Below, piece after piece: positions 55,268-64,000 of a stretch of 64,000 nucleotides of DNA. Location of the stretch: positions 283,900 to 347,899 of the forward strand of contig NW_013657664.1 of assembly GCF_000142905.1 (NCBI RefSeq), read 5' to 3'. The DNA comes from Thecamonas trahens ATCC 50062. Lineage: Eukaryota; Apusozoa; Apusomonadida; Apusomonadidae. A model generated the notes under the pieces. The model saw nothing but the letters and a program-made list of their open reading frames with translations, ran no database searches and had not been told where the DNA came from. The stretch's first letter is position 1; every line of letters starts with the position of its first letter. Made by a program: the position numbers and the translations under genes.

Positions 55268-57397
55268 TCACACGTTCTCTTTTGCCTCCTCGCGGGGCTT
55301 GGCCGCTCGACCGGGGACATGCCTCGCCCTCTTGGACGCGTGCGTCTCGCCAGCCGGCAGCGGCTTGTCGAGAACCACCACTCGCTCTTCAAACGTCTCC
55401 CATGCAGTCGTTCCGCGGCGGACAAGCGGGTTGCGCCACGGCGGCCGATGGTCCTTGGGGGGCGACGTCGGCAGAGGCGCGGAGCTCGGCGGCGGGACCA
55501 GATCCGGTGCCTGCGGCTGGACCGGCGAGTCGAACTGCCACAGCGGCGAGTTGAGGCCGAGTCGCGAACGAACAGCCTGGATGTACTCGGCCCGGTCAAC
55601 CGGCTCTTCGCGACCTGGCGTCTGGGGCGGGTTCTGCGAGCCGAGCGGCGCCTTGTGGCGCGCCATCTGTCGCGAGTTGTCGTTGATGGCCGGCGTAAAG
55701 TCGAGCTGCGTCGCAGGGTCTTGAGGGGGTGGGTGGTACGGGACCTTGGACAGCACATATGCGGCAGGACCATACGTGTCCGGAGCAGAAAGGAACGTTT
55801 GCATGACTGTCTTGAACTGCAGCAGCGAGACGAGGCCAAGCGAGGCCTCTCCGACTTTGTACAGCCGCTGGAGCAGCGGATCAGCCACCGTCTTGGGGAA
55901 CGGAAGTTGCGCGGGCTCGTGAAGCTCAGCAGTCCGGATGAATGACGAGGTTTCCATGGAGCCACCTGAGATGTCGACAAGCCGCTCAAAGGCACACGCT
56001 AGGATCTTGTCGGTCCGCTTGCGCGCCTTGACCCGCGACGCTGGGCGGACTTCGACCAGCTCCGGCTGCGGCGCGGTAACACGCCGTTTCGGGGTCTGGT
56101 ACAGTCGCTCATGGACTGGACCTTTGGATGCTGCGATGGTCGCCGAGCTCTCGTTGATGAGCGGCTTAAAGTATGCCTGGCCGGTGACCTTGTCGCGGAG
56201 ATCAAGCCCCTGTTCGAGCTGGAGCTGGTGGATGACCTGCTGCTTCGAGTGCGCGCCGGCTTGCGAGAGACGGGCGAAAAACGCCGGCCGGCTCTCATTT
56301 CGGGCCAGGAACTTATCAGCGCCGATGTCGGGGTGGTATGTGTGCGATTCTTCGAGCTGCTCGCGGAGCTCGTCGCGTGCCATTGACCGCCTTGCGCCAT
56401 CCTCGTAGAGCTTGACAAACCGCGGGCCGTTGTCGGCCTTGCCGTCGGGCGACGCCGAGCGCGCCTTGAGCGGCGTCTTGTTGACGACAGGAGCAAATGT
56501 AAACTGTGCAAGCTCGGCCACCTGTAGCGCCTTGGCTCGCTCGGCGCGTGCCTTCTCGATCTCCTCGCGGTCGGCGTGCAGTCGCTCGAATGCGTTGGAG
56601 TGCCCGCCGCGGCCGCGGACCTTGCGCTCGTACAAGTCACGGGCGAGCGGTGTGATCTTTGGTTTGGCGCGCATGACGCTCGCTTCGCGCTCAGCCTTCT
56701 CAGCATCCCGCGCCGCACGAAGCTTGGCAATCTTGGCCTTGCGCGCCGCCGCCGCCTGGTACAACCGATCGACTACGGCGATGCCGCTGGAGCTGGCCCG
56801 CCGCCGACGCGGCACCGCTGAGCTTGACTCTGCGCGTGAGCTCGAGTGCACCGGTCCCTTTTGTGGTCCAGTGGGCGAGCCGCTGGCTTCGCGGGCGGCG
56901 GCTGTCTCGCTGCCGCCGTCGCCGCTCGATGCCTGCGCGCCCTTGGCGCGAGCGTAGAGACGATCAAAGACAGTAAACGCACCATCCGGATCTTTGCGCT
57001 TGCGGGCTTTGACCATAGCCCGCGAGCGGGCGTCGATGACTGGGTGGTGGGTGTCGCGAGCGTCGCGAGCGTCATTGTCCGCGGGAGGCCCGGCCTTGGC
57101 GGCGGCGCGGACGAGCCACGACGGAGTCGCCGGGGCCACCGGCGGGCGCGGGAGAGCCGAGTCGAGGACGTCGGCCAGATAACCGGCGAGTGGAGCAATG
57201 TGGTGCGAAGGCAGGGCGTGGTCGAGGCAAAACTGGGCAGCGAGGCGGGCGGTAGCGGAAGCACGCGTTCCTGTCGGCGTCTCGGCCAGCCGAGCCGGGA
57301 GGGTCAGCGGGACGCGGTTGCTGCCGTCGGCCTCGAGCGGGACGTGGAGCACGAGCAGGACGGGAGGCTCTTCAGCACTCTGCGTGGGACTTGCCAT
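55268..57397 (-). CDS. Protein with recurring F-x-P-x-I-N/S and RLY motifs, function unknown
   Basis: 709 aa from the ATG at 57397. The first 100 residues look like a compact domain (VLLVLHVPLEADGSNRVPLT, AAQFCLDHALPSH, LAGYLADVLD). The rest repeats two short motifs. One is an aromatic-x-P-x-[IV]-N block: FTFAPVVNKTPLKARS, YFKPLINESSATIA, DFTPAINDNSRQMA. The other is a nearby RLY/DLYER/ERLH block: VFDRLYARAK, VVDRLYQAAA, DLYERKVRG, AFERLHAD, VHERLYQ. Between them lie basic helices (KARKRKD). I have seen similar spaced motifs in flagellate cytoskeleton-like proteins, but cannot name the family. An upstream extension to 57640 is non-conserved in look and was dropped. Confidence 0.65.
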   Translation of the reverse strand: MASPTQSAEEPPVLLVLHVPLEADGSNRVPLTLPARLAETPTGTRASATARLAAQFCLDHALPSHHIAPLAGYLADVLDSALPRPPVAPATPSWLVRAAAKAGPPADNDARDARDTHHPVIDARSRAMVKARKRKDPDGAFTVFDRLYARAKGAQASSGDGGSETAAAREASGSPTGPQKGPVHSSSRAESSSAVPRRRRASSSGIAVVDRLYQAAAARKAKIAKLRAARDAEKAEREASVMRAKPKITPLARDLYERKVRGRGGHSNAFERLHADREEIEKARAERAKALQVAELAQFTFAPVVNKTPLKARSASPDGKADNGPRFVKLYEDGARRSMARDELREQLEESHTYHPDIGADKFLARNESRPAFFARLSQAGAHSKQQVIHQLQLEQGLDLRDKVTGQAYFKPLINESSATIAASKGPVHERLYQTPKRRVTAPQPELVEVRPASRVKARKRTDKILACAFERLVDISGGSMETSSFIRTAELHEPAQLPFPKTVADPLLQRLYKVGEASLGLVSLLQFKTVMQTFLSAPDTYGPAAYVLSKVPYHPPPQDPATQLDFTPAINDNSRQMARHKAPLGSQNPPQTPGREEPVDRAEYIQAVRSRLGLNSPLWQFDSPVQPQAPDLVPPPSSAPLPTSPPKDHRPPWRNPLVRRGTTAWETFEERVVVLDKPLPAGETHASKRARHVPGRAAKPREEAKENV

Positions 57398-58436
57398 CCT
57401 GCTGCCACCCGACGTAATCACAATTGAGGAGGGAGGGCGGAGAAGAGGGAGGGGGGGGGGAGGGGAGGAGGGGAGCAGTGGAGCGTTGTGGTTGTGGCTG
57501 TGCTGGTAGACGTCGCGGTGCTGCCAGTCTGGTCGATCAGCTGCAACTGGCTGTTTTGGCGCCAACCGCCCCGCACCGTGCACCTGGACAATGCCCTGAT
57601 TATTCGCTGGCGTACTATTCATCGTTCGCAAGCATACCATTCATCGTTCGCTGTCGCGGGGAAACCATTCAATGTTCGCATTCCATTAATCGTTCGTTTG
57701 GCCTGTCTTCGACCTGGCATGTTTGCTCGCTTGTTCGTTTTCCGGTTACCCCCCCCCCCCNNNNNNNNNNNNNNNNNNNNNNNNNNNNNNNNNNNNNNNN
57801 NNNNNNNNNNNNNNNNNNNNNNNNNNNNNNNNNNNNNNNNNNNNNNNNNNNNNNNNNNNNNNNNNNNNNNNNNNNNNNNNNNNNNNNNNNNNNNNNNNNN
57901 NNNNNNNNNNNNNNNNNNNNNNNNNNNNNNNNNNNNNNNNNNNNNNNNNNNNNNNNNNNNNNNNNNNNNNNNNNNNNNNNNNNNNNNNNNNNNNNNNNNN
58001 NNNNNNNNNNNNNNNNNNNNNNNNNNNNNNNNNNNNNNNNNNNNNNNNNNNNNNNNNNNNNNNNNNNNNNNNNNNNNNNNNNNNNNNNNNNNNNNNNNNN
58101 NNNNNNNNNNNNNNNNNNNNNNNNNNNNNNNNNNNNNNNNNNNNNNNNNNNNNNNNNNNNNNNNNNNNNNNNNNNNNNNNNNNNNNNNNNNNNNNNNNNN
58201 NNNNNNNNNNNNNNNNNNNNNNNNNNNNNNNNNNNNNNNNNNNNNNNNNNNNNNNNNNNNNNNNNNNNAAATCCTCCCCTCCCCCCTCCCTCTCTCCTCA
58301 TTCCGCTCCATCTCTCCTCCTCCCTCTCCCAGCAGTGCCAAGCGACAGAGAGCCCAGTCCGCACCACCCGCAGCCAGCTGTGCGACAGACAACGAACTCA
58401 CCCTCCCCCACCCATCCACTCGGTACTGCAGTCGCC
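57398..58436. other. Intergenic region with a 508-N assembly gap
   Basis: The left flank includes several near-repeats of CATTCATCGTTCG-like units between 57615 and 57700 and ends in C12 directly at the gap (N 57761-58268). The right flank is CT-rich up to the P4-ATPase ATG. This is the promoter region of two divergent genes, partly unsequenced. Confidence 0.75.
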
Positions 58437-61400
58437 ATGCCGTGCTTCAATCGCGAGCCCAAGGTGCCTGCGCGCCGAATGGTTTATGTAGGCGATGCGG
58501 AACGCAACGCAGAGATGGGCTTCCCCAACAACAAGGTGGTCACCGCCCAGTACACGGTGCTCAACTTTCTGCCCGTCAACCTCTTTGCTCAGTTCCATCG
58601 AGTGGCCAACCTCTACTTTCTGCTCATTGCCCTGTTGCAGCAGATTCCGGGCGCATCGCCGCTCGGGCAAGGGACGACGGCCATGACCCTTGTCGTCGTC
58701 CTCACCTTTACCGCCATCAAGGACGCGTGGGAGGACTACAAGCGCCACCGCTCCGACGCCGAAGTCAACTCGCGGCCGATCCTCGTCCTCCGCGACGGCT
58801 TCAACGCCCCACGGCCGATCATCTCGCGGGACGTTGCTGTCGGCGACATTGTCCGCATCGAGGACAACCAGTTTTTCCCGGCTGACCTACTCCTGCTCTC
58901 CACCTCGGAGCCGGCCGGCATGTGCTACATCGAGACGCGCAACCTCGACGGCGAGACCAATCTCAAGGAGCGTCTGGCGATGCGCTCGACGCGCGATGTG
59001 CTCGATTCTGCGCCCAAACTGCTAGGCCTCCGTGGTGAGCTCGAGTGCGAGGGCCCCAACAACCGCATCGACTCTTTTGACGGCTCGCTGACCCTCGCCG
59101 GCGGCGAGTCGCAGCGGATTGACCCCAAAAACGTCCTACTCACCGGCTGCCAGCTCAAGTACACCAAGTGGATCTACGCCATGGTCATCTACACCGGAAA
59201 GCACACCAAGCTCCAGATGCAGACCGCCAACGAGAAGAAGATCAAGAAGACTTCGGACATCGAAAAGGTGACCAACCGGCTCATCATCCTTATTTTCGCG
59301 CTCCAGATTCTCATGTGCATTGTCTCGGCCGCCGGCTACGGCATCTGGATCCGCGACCACCAGGACACCGCCATGTATCTGCACATGGGCGACCTTGTGC
59401 CGGCTGCCCAGGGCGCGTTCTCTGTCCTCACCTTCCTCATCCTCTACTCCAACCTCATCCCCATCTCCCTCTACGTGTCGATGGAGACCGTCAAGGTTGG
59501 CCAGGCCGAGTGGATCAACCAGGACCTCGAGATGTTCTACGAGGCCGACAACATCCCCGCAAAGTGCCGAACCTCGGCTCTCAACGAGGAGCTCGGCCAG
59601 GTTGAGTACATCTTCTCCGACAAGACCGGCACCCTCACCTGCAATAACCTTGTTTTCGTCAAGGCCTCCATCGGCGGCAAGGCATACGGCGCGGGCACAA
59701 CTGACTTTGCCGCCATAGGAGCTCGCAAAATCCGGAAGTTTGTCTCCGAGGGATCGCTCGGCACCGTCAAGACCTCTGTGGGCGGTGGCGGCGGCGCAGG
59801 CCATGGCCAGCACCACCACCGCCGCGGCGGTGGCGCTGATGAAGCCTACTCGGAGTACTCGTACCTCGGCGACGAGCAGCAGGAGGAAGAGGAGGAGTCC
59901 GGCCGCGGTGCCGGTGCCACGGCCCGCGACGACGCCGACTCTTACGAACTCGAGAGCTACTCGTACTCGTATTCAGAGTCGTTCTACACCTACTCGTACT
60001 CAGACCCGGCCGGCGGCCCGTCCGCCCGCAAGCCGCCGCGCGGCCCGCAAACCGTCCAAGTTGCACTCAAGGGCGCGCCGCCGAAGCGGAGCCGGAGCTC
60101 GGCCGGGCGGCTTGCCCGCCTCACCAAGGGCGGGCCCGAGCTGGAGGACACACCACTTTTCAAGGGTCTCGCTGTCCCGCACTGCGAGTTTGTTGACGAG
60201 GGTAACGCCATGGTGACTGACCTCCGCGCCCAGGGCTACACTGCGGCCGACATCGAGCTATTCTTCCTCAACTGTGCCCTCAACCACACCGTCATTCCGC
60301 GTGCCGACACCGAGTCATCTACCGGCGTCTCATACCAGGCCGGCTCGCCCGACGAGGGCGCACTTGTCTACACCGCCGCAAACTTTGGCTACCTCTTCCA
60401 CTCGCGGACGCCCGACACGTACACCGTCTCGGTCATGGGCCGCGATGTGACGTTTGACATGCTCAACTTCAACTTTTTCGACAACACCCGCAAGCGGATG
60501 TCGGTCGTGGTGGGCATGCCCGATGGAACCAAGGTGTTGTTTGTCAAGGGCGCCGACTCGTTTGTCCTCCCGCTCCTCGACGAGGACGACGCTGAGAACA
60601 TGCGCAAGAAGGACATGACCGATGAGCATCTCACCCTCTTTGCCGCCAAGGGCCTCCGCACACTGGTCCTCGCCTACAAGGTTCTTGACGAGGAAGCGTA
60701 TGAGGCGTACAACGCCATCTACAACGAGGCCAATGAGATGCCCGGCGGACCCAAGGGCTCGCAAGGCTACAAGGAGAAGAAGACCAAGATGCAGCTCGCA
60801 TACCGCATGATTGAGGCCGACAACCGCGACCTCATCCTCATCGGCGCCTCGGCCATCGAGGATCGGCTGCAAGATGGCGTGCCCGAGACCATCGCCACTC
60901 TCCGCAAGGCCGGCATCAAGATCTGGGTTCTCACTGGCGACAAGCAGGATACTGCTATTCAGATCGGCTACTCTTGCAACCTGCTCGACCAGGGCAAAGA
61001 CATTGTCATTCTCAACGACGAGGGCGACTCGGAGGCCGACACGGCCAAGTTTAAGATCGACAAGACGGCGTCCGACGAGGAAAAGCACCGCGCTCGCCTC
61101 GCCGCCGTCAAGCGTGCCCAGGAGCGCATGCTGCCGATCATGGAGCAAAAGCTCGCCGAGATGCGCGAGACGCTCGAGCGCGACCCTGCGTTTGAGTTCC
61201 AGTGCGCGGTCGACGGGCACACGCTCGAAGCGCTCCTCGGCGACGCTGGCTCGTCAAGCAACGACGAGCTGACGGCCAAGACAGCCAAGGCCCTGCTCGA
61301 CCTCACCATGCAGTGCAAGTCGGTCATTGGCTGCCGGGTCTCGCCGGCGCAAAAGGCGCAGGTGGTCAACTTTGTCAAGGACAACCTGCATCCGATCACG

Positions 61401-62492
61401 CTCGCCATTGGCGACGGCGCCAACGACGTGGTCATGATCAAGGCCGCCAACATTGGCGTTGGCATCTCGGGCCGCGAAGGCCAGCAGGCCTCCAACTCGG
61501 CCGACTACGCCTTTGGCCAGTTCCGCTATCTTAAGCCGCTGCTTCTTGTCCACGGCCACTGGTGCTATCACCGCATTGCCAAGCTCATCCTCTACTCGTT
61601 CTACAAGAACATGGCGCTTGCACTCGTTCCCTTCTGGTTTGTCTTTGTCAACGGCTTCTCTGGCCAGTCGTTTGTGGAAAAGTGGACGTTCTCGCTGTAC
61701 AACGTGGTTTACACCGCGCTGCCCATCCTCATCGTTGGCCTGTTTGACCAGTGCCTCTCACGCGAAGTACTCAACACCTTTCCGCAGCTCTACACCTCGG
61801 GCATCCGCAAGCGCTTCTTCTCTATCAAGATGTTTGCCGGCTGGATCCTCTCGGCTGTTTACCACTCGCTGGTCTTTTTCTTTGTCACCTCATCAGCCAT
61901 CGAGCACGGCATCTTCAGCGCGGATGGCCGCACCACCGGTATCTTTGGCAACGGCGTCATCATCATGGCCGTTGTCGTCCTCACTGTCACCCTCAAGCTC
62001 GCGCTGGAGACCAACAACTGGACCGTGCTCAACCTCGCCGCTGTCGGCCTCTCGCTCTTTGGCTTTTTCTTCTGGATCGCCGTCTTCTCGTTCATGGGCG
62101 AGATCTCTGATGACGCAGCTAACATGCTGGGTGTCGGGACCAAGATGTACGGAACGGGTGTGTTCTGGTTCACGCTGCTCCTTGTTCCCGTCATCTGCAT
62201 CGTGCCCGACCTGGTGTACAAGTACGCCAAGCGAACGTTCTTTTACGAGCCGTATGACATTGTCAACGAGCTCGAGCTTGTCCATCGCAAGTCAGGCGAC
62301 GGCCGCTCGTTCAAGGACTTTCTTGCTGCTGCTGCCGAGGCGTCAGGCTCGTCTGTCCAGCTTGGGCAGGCGGATGGCGACGGACCTGTTGTCGGCGGCT
62401 TTGTCTTTGACCCGCCGCCCGGCTCGTTTGAGCATGCCGTGCTCCACCACGCGCCATCTGGCCGCGATCACGCGGAAGATGCCAACGAGTAA
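58437..62492 (+). CDS. P4-ATPase, aminophospholipid flippase
   Basis: 1,351 aa from the ATG at 58437. It flips phosphatidylserine/ethanolamine to the cytosolic leaflet and normally works with a CDC50 subunit. Signatures: NKVVTAQYTVLNFLPVNLFA, ANLYFLLIALLQQIPG, RNLDGETNLKERLAM (the P4 DGET), and IPISLYVSMETVKVGQ (M4 PISL). FSDKTGTLTCNNLVF holds the phospho-Asp. KIWVLTGDKQDTAIQIGYSC and AIGDGANDVVMIKAANIGVG follow. FGQFRYLKPLLLVHGHWCYH, FYKNMALALVPFWF and LFDQCLSREVL lead into the C-terminal membrane helices. After the DKTG motif there is an insert of about 150 residues (59700-60150): Gly/His, then acidic and Ser/Tyr repeats (ELESYSYSYSESFYTYSYSD). The 5' side borders a gap, so an upstream exon cannot be excluded. 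Confidence 0.93.
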   Translation: MPCFNREPKVPARRMVYVGDAERNAEMGFPNNKVVTAQYTVLNFLPVNLFAQFHRVANLYFLLIALLQQIPGASPLGQGTTAMTLVVVLTFTAIKDAWEDYKRHRSDAEVNSRPILVLRDGFNAPRPIISRDVAVGDIVRIEDNQFFPADLLLLSTSEPAGMCYIETRNLDGETNLKERLAMRSTRDVLDSAPKLLGLRGELECEGPNNRIDSFDGSLTLAGGESQRIDPKNVLLTGCQLKYTKWIYAMVIYTGKHTKLQMQTANEKKIKKTSDIEKVTNRLIILIFALQILMCIVSAAGYGIWIRDHQDTAMYLHMGDLVPAAQGAFSVLTFLILYSNLIPISLYVSMETVKVGQAEWINQDLEMFYEADNIPAKCRTSALNEELGQVEYIFSDKTGTLTCNNLVFVKASIGGKAYGAGTTDFAAIGARKIRKFVSEGSLGTVKTSVGGGGGAGHGQHHHRRGGGADEAYSEYSYLGDEQQEEEEESGRGAGATARDDADSYELESYSYSYSESFYTYSYSDPAGGPSARKPPRGPQTVQVALKGAPPKRSRSSAGRLARLTKGGPELEDTPLFKGLAVPHCEFVDEGNAMVTDLRAQGYTAADIELFFLNCALNHTVIPRADTESSTGVSYQAGSPDEGALVYTAANFGYLFHSRTPDTYTVSVMGRDVTFDMLNFNFFDNTRKRMSVVVGMPDGTKVLFVKGADSFVLPLLDEDDAENMRKKDMTDEHLTLFAAKGLRTLVLAYKVLDEEAYEAYNAIYNEANEMPGGPKGSQGYKEKKTKMQLAYRMIEADNRDLILIGASAIEDRLQDGVPETIATLRKAGIKIWVLTGDKQDTAIQIGYSCNLLDQGKDIVILNDEGDSEADTAKFKIDKTASDEEKHRARLAAVKRAQERMLPIMEQKLAEMRETLERDPAFEFQCAVDGHTLEALLGDAGSSSNDELTAKTAKALLDLTMQCKSVIGCRVSPAQKAQVVNFVKDNLHPITLAIGDGANDVVMIKAANIGVGISGREGQQASNSADYAFGQFRYLKPLLLVHGHWCYHRIAKLILYSFYKNMALALVPFWFVFVNGFSGQSFVEKWTFSLYNVVYTALPILIVGLFDQCLSREVLNTFPQLYTSGIRKRFFSIKMFAGWILSAVYHSLVFFFVTSSAIEHGIFSADGRTTGIFGNGVIIMAVVVLTVTLKLALETNNWTVLNLAAVGLSLFGFFFWIAVFSFMGEISDDAANMLGVGTKMYGTGVFWFTLLLVPVICIVPDLVYKYAKRTFFYEPYDIVNELELVHRKSGDGRSFKDFLAAAAEASGSSVQLGQADGDGPVVGGFVFDPPPGSFEHAVLHHAPSGRDHAEDANE

Positions 62493-62515
62493 AGCAGTTA
62501 TTGGTGTTATTCAGG

Positions 62516-64000
62516 TTACAGCGCGTCGAGCGCGAGGACGAGCGAGCGCAGACGGGTGAGCGACGGCGAGATGGCGGCGATGGCGGCAAGAACGGTCGCC
62601 TCGGCGATGGGAGTGTGTGGAGCAGCCTCAATGACGACCCGAGCGTCAAGGACCGGTCCAGCAACGAGGTGGTCATGGTGGAGGTTCGGAAGGTAGACGG
62701 CAAAGCGAGTCGAGGAGCGAAGCGAGTTGAAGCGAAGGCACAGTGCCTGCGACGACGACCCCGCCGAGTCTCCGGTGCCGGGCAGCGGCTCGTACGAGAT
62801 GTCGAAGAGCGCGGCAAGCTGGGCAAGCTGGCGCGAGAGAAGCATGACTCGACCAAAGTGGAGCTCGAGATCATCGAGAATGGCCCGGACTGCAGGTCCG
62901 TCGTATGGCAGCGGCGCGTCCATGTACAGCATGGCGTCGATGCCGATGGCGTCAAAGAGAGGCGCAACAAAGACGTTGGCCTCCGGCAGCACAGCCGCGC
63001 TGGTTCCAGTCAGAAGTGTCCGCCCGGCCGGCGACGGCTGGAGCTGGAGGGCCACGCTAAACTCGGATCCAAAGGTGAGTGCGATCGAGGCGTCGGCCTT
63101 GAAGGCCTTGAGCGACCAGTCCGAGAGACCACGGACAATGGCGAGAGTCTCACTCAGCGCCTCGACGGCCTCGTACGAGGTCTCGCACCCTGCAGCCGAG
63201 GCTGCGGCTCGGGCCGCGGCACGCTTCAGCGCGTTGCGCTTCAGCGCAAGGCCACGAAGGCCGTCCTCGGCAAGGCCCTTGGTGGCCTCGAGGTGGGCGA
63301 CACCGGCCGCTGCCTGCGAGTTGGCGCTTGTGGCCGCTGCCAACTCGGTCCGGAGCGCAGCAAGCTCCGAGGCTTTGTGGAGGTTGGTCAGGGTGTTGAT
63401 CTTGGAGTCGTACAGTGAGGCAAGGTCGCGCGACGTCTCGCACACGCCTGCGGCACGGGCCAGGATGGCCAGATCGCCCTCCAGTAGCTGCGAGGAGCGC
63501 GAGTAGCCGGCAGCGAGCTTGCCGTTGAGCTTGGCGAGCCAGGCGTACCACTTGACCTTGGCCCGACCCTTGGCCAGAGCCTTGAGATCGACAACCCGGT
63601 CGACGAGCGCTGACTCTTCAGCCGAGCCAGGCTGGGCCAGCGCCAGCGCCTTCATGATTGGCGCGTTGTCGGAGGAGAGCGACGCCGCCAGCGCGTTAGC
63701 GCGCTCGTGTAGCGAGGCGGTCAGTTGCTCCAGCTGAGTGCAGCCAAACGAAAAGATCGAGGTCTCTGGGCCGAGGACAAAGACCGAGAGCAGCTCGAGC
63801 GCAATCGGGTCGTCGGTTGGCATCGGCGGCGGTGGGAGGAGGGTCGGCCGGCGTGTCGAAAACTGGGTAAACAGCTGGACTGAGGTCCGGACTAGGAACT
63901 CGTCCATCGAGAGCGTCGGCTCCGGCAGCGGCGCAACGGTGCCTACCGTCGTTGTCATCTCCATCGACTCATCAGCAACATCCATCGGCACAGGGGCTGC
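62516..64000 (-). CDS. KNL1/Spc7/Spc105-like kinetochore protein, C-terminal part (5' partial)
   Basis: 494 residues visible; the frame is open to the window edge, so the N-terminus is missing. Spc7/KNL1 is the outer-kinetochore scaffold that recruits Bub kinases and binds Mis12. LSMDEFLVRTSVQLFTQF, then RRPTLLPPPP, matches the start of the Spc7 domain (family pattern: x-L-x-x-F-L-x-x-T-x-x-x-F). KVKWYAWLAKLNGKLAAGY resembles the conserved WYEWR-x-x-L segment. A coiled coil follows (LAALRTELAAATSANSQAA). The C-terminal RWD-like half has FGSEFSVALQLQPSP and HFGRVMLLSRQLAQLAALFD. MELT repeats would be in the missing part. Confidence is moderate, since the match is by pattern only. Confidence 0.6.
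   Translation of the reverse strand, partial: AAPVPMDVADESMEMTTTVGTVAPLPEPTLSMDEFLVRTSVQLFTQFSTRRPTLLPPPPMPTDDPIALELLSVFVLGPETSIFSFGCTQLEQLTASLHERANALAASLSSDNAPIMKALALAQPGSAEESALVDRVVDLKALAKGRAKVKWYAWLAKLNGKLAAGYSRSSQLLEGDLAILARAAGVCETSRDLASLYDSKINTLTNLHKASELAALRTELAAATSANSQAAAGVAHLEATKGLAEDGLRGLALKRNALKRAAARAAASAAGCETSYEAVEALSETLAIVRGLSDWSLKAFKADASIALTFGSEFSVALQLQPSPAGRTLLTGTSAAVLPEANVFVAPLFDAIGIDAMLYMDAPLPYDGPAVRAILDDLELHFGRVMLLSRQLAQLAALFDISYEPLPGTGDSAGSSSQALCLRFNSLRSSTRFAVYLPNLHHDHLVAGPVLDARVVIEAAPHTPIAEATVLAAIAAISPSLTRLRSLVLALDAL

Noticed and set aside
1..64000. Transposons, integrated viruses, tRNA or rRNA genes
   Set aside because: No transposase, integrase, reverse transcriptase or capsid-like protein and no convincing tRNA/rRNA pattern was seen on either strand.

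Overview
This window looks like nuclear DNA of a free-living, flagellated heterotrophic protist. It is very GC-rich and gene-dense. Most genes have no intron or a single intron near the start codon (usually 70-160 bp, two of about 320-350 bp). Every recognisable product is eukaryotic: VPS13, MED27, cyclin A, CENP-H, KNL1, a radial-spoke protein, ERGIC2, a P4 flippase and a DHHC transferase. There is no operon structure, rRNA, convincing tRNA, CRISPR array or transposon. The mix (axonemal radial spoke, animal/fungal-type kinetochore and Mediator parts, plasma-membrane proton pump) and the sequence style suggest an apusomonad-like flagellate such as Thecamonas. That identity is inference from style, not proof.

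Layout. 0-13 kb: complex I assembly factor NDUFAF2 (+), a coiled-coil protein (-) and a 10.6-kb VPS13 lipid-transfer gene (-). 13-20 kb: an LRR protein (-), a two-domain glyoxalase I (-), a PAQR receptor (+), an ELO fatty-acid elongase (-) and a Mediator MED27 candidate (-), then a 100-N gap. 20-31 kb: an orphan protein (+), a ZZ/RanBP2 zinc-finger protein (+), RSPH10B (-), TRM5 (+), and a zinc-motif plus kinase protein (+). 31-38.5 kb: a DHHC palmitoyltransferase (-), CDK5RAP1 (+), cyclin A (-) and CENP-H (-), then a gene-poor stretch of about 1.3 kb. 38.5-45 kb: a P3A proton ATPase (+), ABT1/Esf2 (+), a secretory C2H2 protein (-), and a 407-N gap. 45-57 kb: a PP6 SAPS subunit fused to ankyrin repeats (+), an ALDH8A1-like dehydrogenase (-), an ankyrin-RING protein (+), ERGIC2 (+) and a short-repeat protein (-). 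57-64 kb: a 508-N gap, a P4-ATPase (+) and the C-terminal part of a KNL1/Spc7-like protein (-) that runs off the edge.

Three genome-wide habits appear. (1) Eight of the nine introns I place start with GTACG, not GTAAG or GTGAG. (2) Long poly(C) runs on the sense strand sit 30-150 nt before start codons or inside introns; two of the three assembly gaps abut such runs directly and the third sits beside C-rich sequence. (3) Five genes (kinase, DHHC, CDK5RAP1, ABT1, ALDH) are each broken by what looks like exactly one missing base, usually in a homopolymer, and VPS13 may be a sixth. This points to sequencing error more than to pseudogenes.

Genes tend to alternate in strand. Convergent pairs are separated by only 5-122 bp and divergent pairs share promoter regions of about 0.25-1.4 kb. 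The most striking gene is the SAPS-ankyrin fusion. In animals these two modules are separate subunits of the PP6 phosphatase.
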